From Hypericum androsaemum (lineage: Eukaryota; Streptophyta; Magnoliopsida; Malpighiales; Hypericaceae), in assembly GCA_963995505.1 (NCBI GenBank), contig OZ023194.1, positions 13,388,428 through 13,452,427 on the forward strand: a stretch of 64,000 nt of DNA. The letters are read 5' to 3'. The notes under the pieces are model-generated. The model had not been told where the DNA came from. It was given only the letters and a program-made list of their open reading frames with translations, and made no database searches. This document shows positions 36,384-48,232 of this stretch, in pieces (within the stretch, counting starts at the first letter, position 1; the number at the start of each line of letters is the position of its first letter). Both the position numbers and the translations under genes were made by a program.

Positions 36384-36688
36384 AAAAAAATTTTGTCCAA
36401 AATAGTCTATATCTTCGGCGGCTGCCTTGGCCGGACAATTTAATTTACCCCATTATGGTAAATTTGTGTTTTTTGGGGCACTTGATTGGGCTTAACTAGG
36501 CCCAATACCCAGTAAGTGGTCCAGTGACCAAAACAAACTCTAGCCCACTTATGACATACAACATCGTCCCTAGGTAATATTAACACGCTCTCTCATCTTT
36601 CTCTCTCATTTAGAAGACACAGAGAGAGGAGGCATGGGTAAGCTAGGGTTTTCTAATTTTGGGGATTATCAGAGATGTACGGACAGAG

Positions 36689-37530
36689 ATGGCCACCAAG
36701 AACCCTTTCGATTTGGCCGACGACGCCGAGGACCCCTCCCTTTTGGCCGCCGACGCCGCCAAGAAATTCGTGCAGCCGCCATGCATGCTCCTGCTACTGT
36801 TAAGCAGCTCCTTTCCAAGCCTCTCCTACTCAGGCTGGTCTACCTTCTTGCCCTCTCTCTCTTCTTCTTCTCTATGACACGTGTTGCTTGTTTTAGTTTA
36901 AACTTGCTAATTGGTTAGGTGATATATTCATCATCTACTTTGTATGGGATTCATTTGCTACCAAACTTAGGCCAAGGCTTCCCTGAGATTCATTCAATCT
37001 CGATTTGGCAAACTTGGTGCTGAATCTTCAATCTTATATGTAGCATTTTGATGGTCCTTGGACCCCCGCGATTTGCTTGCTTTGGTGTGTTTTGGTGTAA
37101 ATGCGGAGTTATCTCATTATGTCCTTAGGGCTTTTGGTGTGTCTAGGCGATTGTTCTCAGATAGCGCACATCAGTTTCGTTTTGATGTTTGTTATCTGGT
37201 AGTGTTCTTGGTGCCAATGGAAAAATGTAGCATTTTGATTTGTTGCTCTTGTGCTTTATCTGCATCTTCCTTAATTTTTCCTCTTTTCTGCAGTAGGAAG
37301 TGAAGGCAGACGCGGTGGTGAAGGCAATAGTGGTGGTAGTCATAGGTATGGCCGTGGGCATGGGGGTTATAATCAAGACTTTGCCCCCACCAATGAGCAA
37401 CTTGGTTATTCTGCTCCTGCTCCTGGTCAAGGTGGGACAGGAAAAAGAGCAAGTGAGCTCATATGAAGAGCAAGTGAGATCGTACGTGATGCGCCGGTTA
37501 GAGGTAATTGGGGAGACCTAGCTGATATAG
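36689..37530 (+). pseudogene. broken RGG-motif RNA-binding protein gene (RGGA/HABP4 type)
   Basis: ATG 36689 opens MATKNPFDLADDAEDPSLLA, the conserved N-terminus of plant RGG-repeat mRNA-binding proteins (RGGA-C; Stm1/HABP4 family). After FVQPP the frame shifts by one base; the neighbouring frame continues APATVKQLLSKPL. An intron-like stretch runs to about 37294 (CTGCAG), then a second exon-like block reads GSEGRRGGEGNSGGSHRYGR and, further on and frameshifted, RGNWGDLADIV, equivalent to the family's GRGNWG motif. Stops and frameshifts follow and the C-terminal half is missing where pararetrovirus sequence begins. The intact family is about 350 aa. It is a truncated pseudogene or a retained gene fragment; the break coincides with the viral junction. 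Confidence 0.7.
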
Positions 37531-37650
37531 TTACAGAGAGGAGATAGAGGGGTTACAGTGTAATCGAAGAACAGAGATGATCAAGGTTCTATCCTTCTAC
37601 TAGCTTCCCGACTAAATTATACTCTACTTTACAACTGAAAGGCCCTCTGC

Positions 37651-37657
37651 TTATATA
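37651..37657 (-). promoter_or_regulatory. pararetrovirus promoter TATA box, copy 1
   Basis: TATATAA on the minus strand inside TTTGCCTATATAAGCAG, matching the copy 2 promoter at 49781. It lies just downstream of the 44-bp repeats, where the pregenomic RNA promoter is expected. Confidence 0.75.
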
Positions 37658-37693
37658 GGCAAAGGATTGCTGGCAGAAGGAGTCCGTTGGTGC

Positions 37694-37905
37694 ACTTTAG
37701 GTACTTTCGGTGGCTGGGGTATACCACTTGGCTTTGTCCGAGCAATGCTTTCGTTGGCTGGGGTCCACCATGTGGTTTTGTCTGAGCGATACTTTCGGTG
37801 GGTGGGGTCCACTACATGATTATGTCTGGGCGATGCTTTCGGTGGCTGGGGTCCACCATATGGCTTTGTCTGGGCTTTGCTTTCGGTGGCTGAGGTCCAC
37901 CATAT
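37694..37905 (-). repeat. 44-bp promoter-upstream repeats, copy 1, five units
   Basis: About five units of roughly 44 bp containing GGTGGCTGGGGTCCACCA and GGCTTTGTCTG. They lie between the end of the second ORF and the TATA box, as in copy 2, so they belong to the viral promoter region rather than the host. Confidence 0.85.
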
Positions 37906-37970
37906 TTTATTCGGTTAATTGTCGTTGATGCTGTTGCGGTTGATTGTCATTGATGCCGTTGTGGTTGATT

Positions 37971-39279
37971 TTATGGAAGGCCAAGGAAGCCAGCACCATC
38001 ATCTTCTAGAGAGATGAATAGTTCTTCTTCTTCTTCTTCTTCTTCAGTTGCATAAGGCGAGGAAGAAGAGGCGTTGGACTGGGCTTTGGCCATCTGGTGC
38101 ATGATGGCGAAGTATTCTTGCTCAGTACTGGCCAAGGCCAACATGGATTGGATTTTGACTTTTTGAGCAAGGAACTGCGTTTGGAAAGTCGATGAAGAGG
38201 CAATAGCTTGTGAGGGATTGGCAGTCTTAAGCCAATTAAGGACAATAGTAGCCGTTAATTTTTCGTCTGCTCTGAAGGCGTTCCACCATTTGACTTTAAA
38301 ATGGCGAACGAGCAGATTGACGTTGTTTTTATCATCATAGGATTGGAACTCATAGTGCCAGGCACAAACCCATGGCAAATAGAATTTTGCACAAAAAAGT
38401 AATAAGGAGCCAAATGGTTTTTCGATGGGAGAGGGTGAATATTTGGCTTTGAAAAGGTTATAACACCCGAGAACATCCTCTGTAAGGATGGTAAGAGAGC
38501 ATCCATAATAGCTCCACCAGGTGAGGAACCAATAAGGGATATGGGTACAATCGAAAGGCTGTCGGAAATAAAATAGCCAGGTGTGGGTGAACTTTGGGTT
38601 TTAGTTTAAGACGGTATTAAACCAGGCTTGCTGGTAATCCCAATAACAATAAAGGGTGCTATGGGTAGTGGTTGGGGTGAGAGGGAGGTGTTTTGTTTGG
38701 TGCAAAGGTTAACCCCACTGAGACGGATGAATAATCCGTACTATTTGGCAAGTGGAGTAGGCAGGGGCTACTTTATCTGTGGCGTTATAAAAATGTATGA
38801 CTTTGATAGAGTCAGTGTATTCAAGGATAGAGGCATAATAGGTAAGTATTTTGTGGGAGTCAGCAAGAATCGTATGCTGACCAGGGGGAAAGATACGGGT
38901 GGCAGCGATGGTAGGGTCAGTTTGGTTATAATCTCTTTCAACGAAGAGAATGGACTGTGTTTGAGGTTTATGGCAATAAATGGCTTTGGTTTGGTTACGG
39001 GCGAAAGGTTGGGATGGGGGGGGGGGGTGCAATAACATGGCTGGTTGATCGTTGAGAAATAGGCGGGGGTGTCGTTAAGGCTTGGGAGTTTTGAGAAAGT
39101 CGTTAGAAAGGTTCAATAACTTCGGTCGGATAGATCAGATTGTGTTGGTTTTCTTTCAACCAATTTTGGACGTTGCTGTAGACATTGAATTTTTCTTCGT
39201 CTTCGGCGATAGACGCCCAAGTGCGGGCAGGTACAATTGATTTGGCTTTAGCTCCTTTGGAGGAGGCTTTTGGGGGCAT
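37971..39279 (-). pseudogene. pararetrovirus second ORF, copy 1, broken
   Basis: Opens at ATG 39279 (MPPKASSRGAKAK), in frame with and one codon after the polyprotein stop. A stop follows after 58 codons (39105-39103), then open segments at 39038-38709 and 38378-37971, separated by a frameshift. The C-terminus has a poly-Glu tract and ends DDGAGFLGLP. Its function is unknown; equivalent proteins in other endogenous caulimovirids are, to my knowledge, uncharacterised. Confidence 0.75.
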
Positions 39280-39282
39280 GGC

Positions 39283-41925
39283 TCACCTGTTGGTCAAAAA
39301 CTCACGAGTTAAAAAATCTGGGAGGGAATTATTTTTTCCTTTAATATATTCAATATCAAATTCAAAAATACTGAGGATAGCTTGCCAACGGGCAAAAATA
39401 TGTTTTGAAGCTATATTGTGAACATCTTTTTATAAAATTTCTTTGGCTGCTTGAGCATCATTACGTAATAAAAATTTTTGGTTTAAAAGATCGCTTTGGA
39501 ATTTGGTAATATATAAAATAATACTTAAAATCTCTTTTTTAATCGTTGGGTATTAGTGTTGGGTGTCATTCTAATGTGCAGATGTGAATGAAATGATATG
39601 CTCATGGGTGTCTTTTCGTTGTTTAAGAATGCCACCATAGCCTATATCTGATGCATCAGTTTCAACAATTTTGAAAGAAGATGGATCAGCTAGATGCAGA
39701 CAAGGAATGCATGCAATCTGTTTTTTGATGGATTGAACAATACGTGTATGCTCAGAAGTCCAAGGACATAGATTTTTCTTTAACCTATCATGAAGAGGTT
39801 TTATAGTGCGATGGATGTTTGGAAAGAATTCAAAAATATAATTGAGGGAGCCTAAAAAGCGTTGTAGTTGCGCTTTGTCTAAAAGTTCATCAGAAAATTT
39901 GGAAGCAAAAGAAATAGATCGTTCAATAGGGGTGATGGTGCCTTGGCTGATATAATTGCCAAGAAAATAGATTTTTGTTTGAAATAAAATAATTTTGGAT
40001 CGGGATAAAACTAAACCATTTTTCTTAACAAAATCAAAGAAGGTGTTAAGATGTTTGAAATGTTGGTCAATGGATTTGGAAAAAATAAGGATATCATCAA
40101 TGTAAACAATACAAAAAGATGAAAAAGGATTGAAGATATCATTCATAATTTGTTGAAATTTATTGGGGGCATTTTTTAAACTAAAAGGCATGACGTTCTA
40201 CTCATATTGACCAAAAGGGACAGTAAAAGCAGTTTTATAACGGTCCTTGGGGTGGATTTGGATCTGCCAGAATCCAGATTTCATGTCAAATTTGAAAAAT
40301 ATGAAAGAATCATGCAAGCGATTTAATAAATCTTTTTTGTTAGGGATCGGATAACAGATCCATTTTAAAATATTGTTTAAAGGTTTGTAATTGATAACAA
40401 GGCGTGGGACGCCGCGTTCAATTTTAGAGTTCTTTATGATATAAAAAGTATCACAACTCCAGGGAGATTTAGATTTAGAAATCAATCCCTTTTTTTGCTC
40501 TAAATCATGGATTTTGTTTTTGCATAAATCAATCATGGATTTAGTAGGAATTTGTCTTTCAGAAAAATGTGAGTCATAGGAAAGTATAATAACATACTTT
40601 TTTCGAGCCCAAAAAGTATTCGGAAGATCAGAACATAGTTCATTATGGAGCTTGGTTTTAAAATTATCGATTTGACATTGAAAAGTAGAATCAAGAAATT
40701 GTTGAAAAATACGTTGGAAATGGATATTATTTTTTGTGTCATGTAAATCGTGTGCTTTAGAAGAAATTAAAGAATTAAGGAGGTTTAATTTGCGTGTGGT
40801 AGGTTTTTGTAAAAACAGAATAACCATTTTTTTTGAAATCGGAGTCTTTATTTTGAAAGAGATGCCCTCGTGATTAACTTTATAAGGAGTAATAAGATTG
40901 ATAAAAGGTATTCCGATAATGACAATATGATTCATATTGGAGACAAGTAAGAACGTGGTTTTGATCTGTGTGTTGTTATTACTGATAAAAGTATTAGTTT
41001 TTTGGGTAATAAGCATTTTAGAATTGTTAGCAGCAGAAATTTTTTCGTTAGTATGGTCCAAAAAATGTTTAGGTACAAGACCATCTTTAATGCAATTAAG
41101 GTCAGCACCAGTATCGAATAAAGCAATGGTCTCAAGTTGAAAAGTGTCAGAAAATTTTATAGTGATGTTAATAAGATACTTGCGTGAAGTTACATGTTTA
41201 AGAACATGCAAAAATTCATCTAGATTGTTTTCAATGGGATGATCAGTGTAAGAATTACTGGAATCATTATCAATAGGGTTTTTTGATAAAAGATTTTGGA
41301 GAATCGTATGAGTTTCTTGTTGTTGGAGGCTTAAATCTTTGAGCTCAGTTTTGATGAGCTTGATTTCAGATTGTAAAATAGGGATGGATGGGAGGGAAGT
41401 CTTTTGACTTTTCTTTGTGTAAAGGATCTTAGTAAGATCGTACGTCTTAGGTGGAGTAGCAATAGAAGTGGAAGGTGATTTGTTAATGGAATTAAATAAT
41501 TTGGAAAGGTAGGTTTTTCTTTTGGCGGGATCTTCAATGTCATTGGCCATAGCGAGTAAGAATTCCTGATCTTTTGTCAAGACACAGATGGATTTTTCTG
41601 AATCAGACTCAGAAGAGGAATGAATGAGTTCGTTAAGTTGTTCAGATTCTTCAGTAATAGAGACTGAGTCGGAGTCGGAGTTATTGATCATTAAAGCAGA
41701 GAACTGGGCAATAAGATCAGGGGCCAGATTCAAGGCATGAAGTTTTTTGTTCAGATGGCAATATCTTTGAATATGACCCTTCCGGCCACATTTGTGACAT
41801 ATGGTATCTTTGAAGCATTCGTCACTTTGTTTGAAAGTTATTCTGGGAAATAATACGCCTAGAATTTTGTAAGACATCATCAGTAGCAGTTTTATAAGGT
41901 GCAGCTTCAATGAAATTATTGACAA
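39283..41925 (-). pseudogene. pararetrovirus polyprotein 3' half, copy 1: zinc knuckle, protease, RT, RNase H
   Basis: The 575-codon segment 41925-40198 has an intact CCHC knuckle (CHKCGRKGHIQRYC), an aspartic protease with DTGADLNC, and the start of RT (KFDMKSGFWQI). It ends at a TAG within the conserved PFGQYEWN region. The next segment, 40191-39571, has the RT active-site YIDDILIFSKS and RNase H TDASDIGYGG, ending in stops at about 39570. The remaining RNase H runs degenerate to the TGA at 39285-39283. Non-functional. Confidence 0.85.
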
Positions 41926-42059
41926 TGTTCAGATTGATTTGTCTCAAGGGAGGATGGGGGGAGGATATGGTATCACCATTGGTTGTTTCCCATTGACTTT
42001 GGTGGCGTTAGAACGAGTGATGGGATTGGTCATTTTGGTAAAAGAATTATATGAGTCAA

Positions 42060-42933
42060 TCATCTCTTGGATACAAGTAGGCATGAGAAATTTTTCGAAT
42101 CAGTCAAAAAATAAGATCTGGGTTCGATATTCCTCACGAAACTCATAATAAGAGGTTTGAGTCTGATCGCGTTCAGGTTTACAGAAGTTTCTGAAAAACC
42201 ATGTGACTTTAGCTTTGTTGTGGGGAGCATTGAAGTCAGATCGGAGGAAATCCTTATCAATTTGGAAAGGAATTTCCAAAACGTTGAGTTCATTATGAAA
42301 TTGTTGGTTTTAAGTGATTTGAGAAGGCGTATGGGAAGAAGGAGGGGATTCCTCGTTGACAGGGGCTTTACTTTGGGTATAAATAGGATGGGGAATTTGG
42401 GAACGATAGTTGACATGTTGTAAGGCTGGGTTTGGGAGATCTGAAGTTGAAAATCTGGGTTTATCCGGGAGGTGTATGACAGGTGGGAGATGGGGAGCTC
42501 ATAACTGTGATACTCTGCCGAGATTTTGGATCGATGAGGTCATACTTTCGCTGCGAGAAAGGGAGGGATTCCCCATGGATCTTGAGCTTGAAGGTCGATT
42601 GAAAGTGATACCAACAGTACCACCAGTATAGCGATTGACGCGCGAAACATCATTGCTAGGTTGGGTTTCAATAGACTGGGTCTCAGAGTGATCCATGTCC
42701 TCAAAGATCCATTCCTCAGGAAGGGTAACATCCTTCCATTGGATAGCTTTAGGTGTGACAGTGTTGGCGCATGTGAAATCAGTTTGCAATAAAATGGTTT
42801 GACCTTTAGTGGATTGAAAACGATGCTTTATAGCAAAAGCAGAAACCATGGCTTTATAATGGGCTTTAAAACTTAAGAAAATATTCACGCTTCTATGCAT
42901 ACGAGAATAATTATAAGTTTTCAATTGAACCAA
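42060..42933 (-). pseudogene. pararetrovirus movement-protein region, copy 1
   Basis: The 144-codon segment 42933-42499 reads FAIKHRFQSTKGQTILLQTD and a Ser-rich tail, ending in a stop where copy 2 is open. The remainder continues past this stop to about 42060. Identification as the cell-to-cell movement protein rests on its place at the 5' end of ORF1, upstream of the coat/zinc-knuckle region, not on a decisive motif. Confidence 0.55.
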
Positions 42934-43094
42934 GATCTTATTTTTTAGCTACATATTGCATTTACTGTAGAACTTTTTAGATATAAGATCAGAGCCATCT
43001 GTATATCATATCGTTCGAACGTACCTTCGATAGAACTTTTTAGAAGTGCCTCCATTTGGGCTCTCCAGGGTTAAAACTCCTTGGTGCTTCGCAA

Positions 43095-43120
43095 AAAAAA
43101 GTATATCATATCTATCAAGG
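43095..43120. other. 26-bp centre of the pararetrovirus inverted repeat
   Basis: Spacer between the arms ending TTGGTGCTTCGCAA (43081-43094) and beginning TTGCGAAGCACCAA (43121-43134). On both sides the viral 5' region reads outward in opposite directions. Confidence 0.92.
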
Positions 43121-43329
43121 TTGCGAAGCACCAAGGAGTTTTAACCCTAGAGAGCCCAAATAGAGGCACTTCTAAAAAGTTCTATCGAAGGTACGTTCGA
43201 ACGATATGATATACAGATGGCTCTGATCTTATATCTAAAAAGTTCTACAGTAAATGCAATATGCAGCTAAAAAATAAGATCTGGGTTCAATTGAAAACTT
43301 ATAATTATTCTCTTATGCATGGAAGTGTG

Positions 43330-44160
43330 AATATTTTCTAAAGTTTTAAAGTCCATTATAAAGCCATGGTTTCTTCTTTTGCTACAAAGCATCGTTTTCA
43401 ATCCACTAAAGGTCAAACCATTTTATTGCAAACTGATTTCACACGTGCCAACACTGTCACACCTAAAGCTATCCAATGGAAGGATGTTACCCTTCCTGAG
43501 TAATAGATCTTAGAGGACATGGATCACTCTGAGGCCCAGCCTATTGAAACCTAACCTAGCAATGATATTTCACGCATCAATCGCTATACTAGTGGTACTG
43601 TTGGTATCACTTTCAATCGACCTTCAAGCTCGAGATCCATGGGGAATCCCTCCCTTTCTCGCAGCGAAAGTATGACCTCATCGATCCAAAATATCGGCAG
43701 AGTATCACAGTTAGGAGCTCCACATCTCCCACCTGTCATACACCTCCCAGATAAACCCAGATTTTCAACTTCAGATCTCCCAAACCCAGCCTTACAACAT
43801 GTCAATTATCGTTCCCAAATTTCATATCCTATTTATACCCAAATTAAAGCCCCTGTCAACGAGGAATCCCCTCCTTCTTCCCCTACGCCTTCTCAAATCA
43901 CTGAAAACCAACAATTTCATAATGAACACAACGTTTTGGAAATTCCTTTCCAAATTGATAAGGATTTCGTCCGATTTGACTTCAATGCTCCCCACAACAA
44001 AGCTAAAGTCAAATGATTTTTCAGAAACTTCTGTAAACCTGAACACGATCAGACTCAAACCTCTTATTATGAGTTTCTTGAGGAATATCGAACCCAGATC
44101 TTATTTTTTGACTAGTTCGAACAATTTATCATGCCTACTTGTATCCAAGAGATGATTGAC
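43330..44160 (+). pseudogene. pararetrovirus movement-protein region, copy 2
   Basis: Counterpart of 42060-42933, with tandem stops near 43500 and another at about 44014. One open segment (43639-44016) has MGNPSLSRSESMTSSIQNIG and SYPIYTQIKAPVNEE. Position-based identification, as for copy 1. Confidence 0.55.
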
Positions 44161-44859
44161 TCATATAATTCTTTTACCAAAACGACCAATCCCATCACTC
44201 ATTCTAAACGCCACCAAAGTCAATGGAAAATCACCAATGGTGATACTATATCCTCCCCCCATCCTCCCTTGAGACAAATCAATCTGAACATCGCCAATAA
44301 TCACATTGAAGCTGCACCTTATAAAACTGCTACTGATGATGTCTTAGAGAATTCTAGGCGTATCATTGCCCAGAATAACTTCTGTAACACCCATCTAAGT
44401 ACTATTGGAAAATAACTTGAGTGCATCGAAGGCCATCTACCTTCATCTTCATCTCCGCCCTCTTCATCAACTCCTGTATCCAATATCCAACAACCTATTT
44501 TTAAACCCTTTAAAGTTTCTCAATCAAGTATCCGCCAGATCCACGAAAATCGGGATTTTGCTTATATCCACCGACGCCAAATCTCCAGTATCAAAGTCTC
44601 TCATACCTCCCCTCTTATAGCCGCAGATACACCCTCTCCTTCATCTAACGATATTAACACTCTCGACAAAGAATCTGATTCTGAGTCAACCCAATCGCCT
44701 TCCTCCCTTTGACCAATTTTAAACCACATTCATGAGCCTCAAAGATTTTTTTCTTCGACTCCTGTCCCTGGCCCAGATATGGCTCTTGAACAAAAGCCAT
44801 GTATTCTTAACCAGGCCAAATTCAATGCCAATTCCATTTACGAATAGAATATTGATGCC
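44161..44859 (+). pseudogene. spacer region between movement and coat proteins, copy 2
   Basis: Low-complexity, Ser/Pro-rich translated stretches with stops and frame changes. It corresponds to the variable ORF1 linker and has no recognised domain. Confidence 0.4.
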
Positions 44860-45456
44860 ATGATAGAATATAACATTCTATCTCTCCTACAACAAATGAC
44901 AATGGCTGCTAACGCCTACAAAACCCAAACGTCTATTTCTGACAAATCCATTGTCAAAATCCTTATTTCTGGATTTTCTGGCCAACTCAAAGGTTGCTGG
45001 GATTTTTATCTCACTGACACCCAACGGCATGAAATCCTTGATAGCCTTCAGCATGATGAAGATAATGCTTTAGTCTTAACGCCCGAAGGTCAACCCATTC
45101 CTGATGCTGCTTCTTCCCTTATTTTTGCCATATCGCTTCACCTTATAGGCGATTCATCCCACCTCAAAGACAAAAATGCTGAACTCCTTTCAAACTTAAA
45201 ATGCCACAAACTTAGCGACTTCCAACATTATAAAAATACCTTCCTAACGTGAGTTATGCTTCGCGAGGATTCCAACCAGCCTTTTTGGAAAGAAAAGCTT
45301 ATTGATGGTCTACCTTTTATGCTAGGCGAAAAGGTTAGACGGTTTCTCAAAACCACCCATGGCTCCCCTATCAACTATGCAACCCTTACTTACGGAGAAC
45401 TCATCAGTATTACCCAACAACAGGGACTTCAGGTCTGCCAAGATCTAAGGCTCTAA
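44860..45456 (+). pseudogene. pararetrovirus coat-protein domain, copy 2
   Basis: Open segments 44860-45252 and 45256-45456 in one frame, separated by a single stop codon. Motifs GFSGQLKGCWDFYL and DSNQPFWKEKLIDGLP with GEKVRRFL match the conserved caulimovirid capsid core. Absent from copies 1 and 3. Confidence 0.75.
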
Positions 45457-45709
45457 AAGAATATCAAAAAGGAATTGCGACAGACTAAGCAAGAACTTGG
45501 TTCTTTCTGCAATCAATTTGATATTTCTAAAACTCCTCAAAGCTCCAAAGATTGCCATTACCCTTCCTCTTCAAAGACTTCTCGCCATAAGCACAAATCC
45601 CAACGTTTCCATCATTCTTCAAAACACAAATCTAACCCCAGACATGACAAATGATCGTCCAAGAGTTATCCTAAATGAACATCCTTCAAACAAGGTGACG
45701 AACACTTCA

Positions 45710-45765
45710 CCGTCTGTCACAAATGTGGCAAAAAGGGCCAATTTCAACGCTATTGCCATCTCAAA
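45710..45765 (+). pseudogene. zinc knuckle with altered His, copy 2
   Basis: Reads CHKCGKKGQFQRYC; the third metal ligand of the CX2CX4HX4C knuckle is Gln instead of His. Copy 1 keeps His. This is a decay mutation in the RNA-binding part of the coat region. Confidence 0.7.
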
Positions 45766-46278
45766 AAAAAACTTCATGCCTTGAATCTTGCCCCTGACCT
45801 TATTGCTCAGATCTCCGCTTTAATGATCAATGACTCCGACTCCGATTCAGACTCTATCACTGAATAATCCGAACAACTCGACGAACTCATCCACTCATCT
45901 TCAGAGTTTGACTCTGAAAAATCGATCAATGTTTTGACTAAAGATCAGGAATTCTTACTTGTCATGGCCAATGATGTTGAAGACTCTGCCAAATGAAAAA
46001 CCTATCTTTCCAAACTCCTCAACTCCATTGGCGACTCACCTTCCTCCTCTATGGCTACTCCTTATAATCTTACCAAAATTCTTCACACAAAGTAGAATCA
46101 AAAGACTTCCCTCCCAACTATCCCTATTTTACAAGCTGAAATCATGCTTATCAAAACTGAGCTTAAAGACTTACGCCGCCAATAACAAGAAACACACTCG
46201 ATCGTCCAGAATCTCTTATCGACCAAATCTATTGCAGGTGATTCTGACAATGATCCTACCATTGATCCAAATAAATTT

Positions 46279-48229
46279 TTGCATGTTCTTAAACATGTCA
46301 CTTCACACAAATACCTTATTACTATTACTATAAAATTTTCTGACGATTTTCAACTTGAGACCATTGCTTTATTTGATACTGGTGCTGACCTCAATTGCAT
46401 TAAAGATGGTCTTGTACCCAAACAATTTTTAGACCCTACTAAAGAAAAACTTTCTGCTGCTAACAATTCCAGAATGCTTATCACCCAAAAAATTGATACT
46501 TTTATCAATAATAACAACACACTTATCAAAACCATATTTTTGCTCGTCTCCAATATGAATCATACTGTCATTATTGGAATACCGTTTATCAACCTTATTA
46601 TTCCTTACAAAGTTAATCACGAAGGTATCTCTTTCAAAATAAAGACTCTGATTTCAAAAAAATTGATTTTTCCATTTTTAGAAAAACTTACCACACGCAA
46701 ATTAAACCTACTTCATTCTTTAATTTCTTCCGAAGAGCATGATTTACATGACACCGAAAATACCGTTTATTTTCAACGTATCTCTCAACAATTGCTTGAT
46801 TCTACTATTCAGCGCCAAATCGACAATTTTAAAATCAACCTCCATAATGAGCTTTGTTCTGATCTTCCTAATGCATTTTGGACTAGGAAAAAACATGTTA
46901 TCACTCTTCCTTATGACTCGCACTTCTCTGAACGACAAATTCCTACTAAAGTCCGTCCTATTCAGATGAACTATAAAATGATTGACTTACGCAAAAATGA
47001 AATCCACGATTTAGAGAAAAAGGGTTTGATCTCTAAATCCAAATCCCCCTGGAGTTGTGCTGCCTTTTATGTCATCAAAAACTCCAAAATTGAACAAGGC
47101 GTCCCACGTCTTGTTATCAATTATAAATCCATTAACAACGTTTTAAAATGGACCCATTATCCGATCCCCAACAAAAAAGATTTATTAAATCGTCTGTATG
47201 ATTCTTTCATATTCTCCAAATTCGACATGAAATCTGGCTTCTGGCAGATCTAGATCCACCTCAAAGACCGTTATAAAATTACTTTTACTATTCCTTTCGG
47301 CCAGTATGAGTGGAACGTTATGGCTTTTGGTTTTAAAAAAATACCCCTAGCTAATTTCAACAAATCATGAATGATATCTTCAATCCTTTTACATCATTTT
47401 GCATTGTTTACATTGATGATGTCCTTATTTTTTCAAAATCTATTGACCAACATTTCAAACATCTTAACACATTCTTTGATATTGTTAAGAAAAATGGTTT
47501 GGTCTTATCTCAATCTAAAATTATTTTATTTCAAACAAAAATCCACTTTCTTGGCCATTATATCAGCGAGGGCACTATCACCCCCATTGAACGTTTTATT
47601 ACTTTTGCTTCCAAATTTTCTGATGAACTCTTAGAAAAAATGTAACTTCAATGTTTTTTGGGTTCTCTCAACTATGTTTTTGAATTTTTTCCCAATATTT
47701 ACAGCGTTATAAAACAGCTTCATGACAGATTAAAGAAAAATCCAAGTCCTTGGACTGCTGAGCATACACGAATTGTTCAATGCATCAAAAAATAGATTGC
47801 ACACATTCCCTGCCTACATCTTGCTGATCCATCTGCATTCAAAATTGTTGAAATTGATGCATTAGATATAGGTTATGGAGGCATTCATAAACAACACAAA
47901 GACATTCATGAACATATCATCTCATTCACTTCTTCCCATTGGAATAACGCCCAAAGCAAATATCCCACAATCAAAAAAGAAATTTTGAGTATTGTTTTAT
48001 GTATTACTAAATTTCAAAGTGATCTTTTGAACCAAAATTTTTTATTACGTATTGATGCTCAAGCAGCTAAAGAAATCTTGCAAAAAGATATTCAAAATAT
48101 AGCTTCCAAACATATTTTTGCCTGTTGGCAAGCTATTTTGAGTTTTTTGAGTTTGATATTGAATATATTAAAGGAGAAAATAATTTCCTCCCAGAATTTC
48201 TCACCCGTGAGTTTTTGACCAATAGGTGA
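46279..48229 (+). pseudogene. pararetrovirus protease, RT and RNase H, copy 2
   Basis: Open segment 46279-47253 (324 codons) has the aspartic protease motif DTGADLNC and the early RT blocks, ending at a stop after SGFWQI. A frameshift follows, then 47367-47645 with YIDDVLIFSKS, and a stop. The RNase H region reads EIDALDIGYGG, so the usual TDAS is altered. ORF1 ends at TGA 48227-48229. Confidence 0.85.
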
Positions 48230-48232
48230 ACC

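Larger units (their letters stand above)
37531..43094 (-). mobile_element. endogenous pararetrovirus copy 1 (Caulimoviridae), inverted
   Basis: Decayed plant pararetrovirus in minus orientation. From right to left: movement-protein region, zinc knuckle, aspartic protease, RT, RNase H, second ORF, a 44-bp repeat array and the promoter. MP-CP-PR-RT-RH on one frame fits petuvirus- and florendovirus-like members; the genus is left open. The coat-protein core is missing: sequence equivalent to about 44390-45700 of copy 2 is absent at about 41850. Multiple stops and frameshifts rule out function. There is no integrase, as expected for pararetroviruses inserted by host repair. Confidence 0.9.

Noticed and set aside
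43799..44155. 118-codon frame in the movement-protein region, mirrored at 42060-42416.
   Set aside because: It is the +1 frame of the viral sequence; present in both arms only because they are copies.
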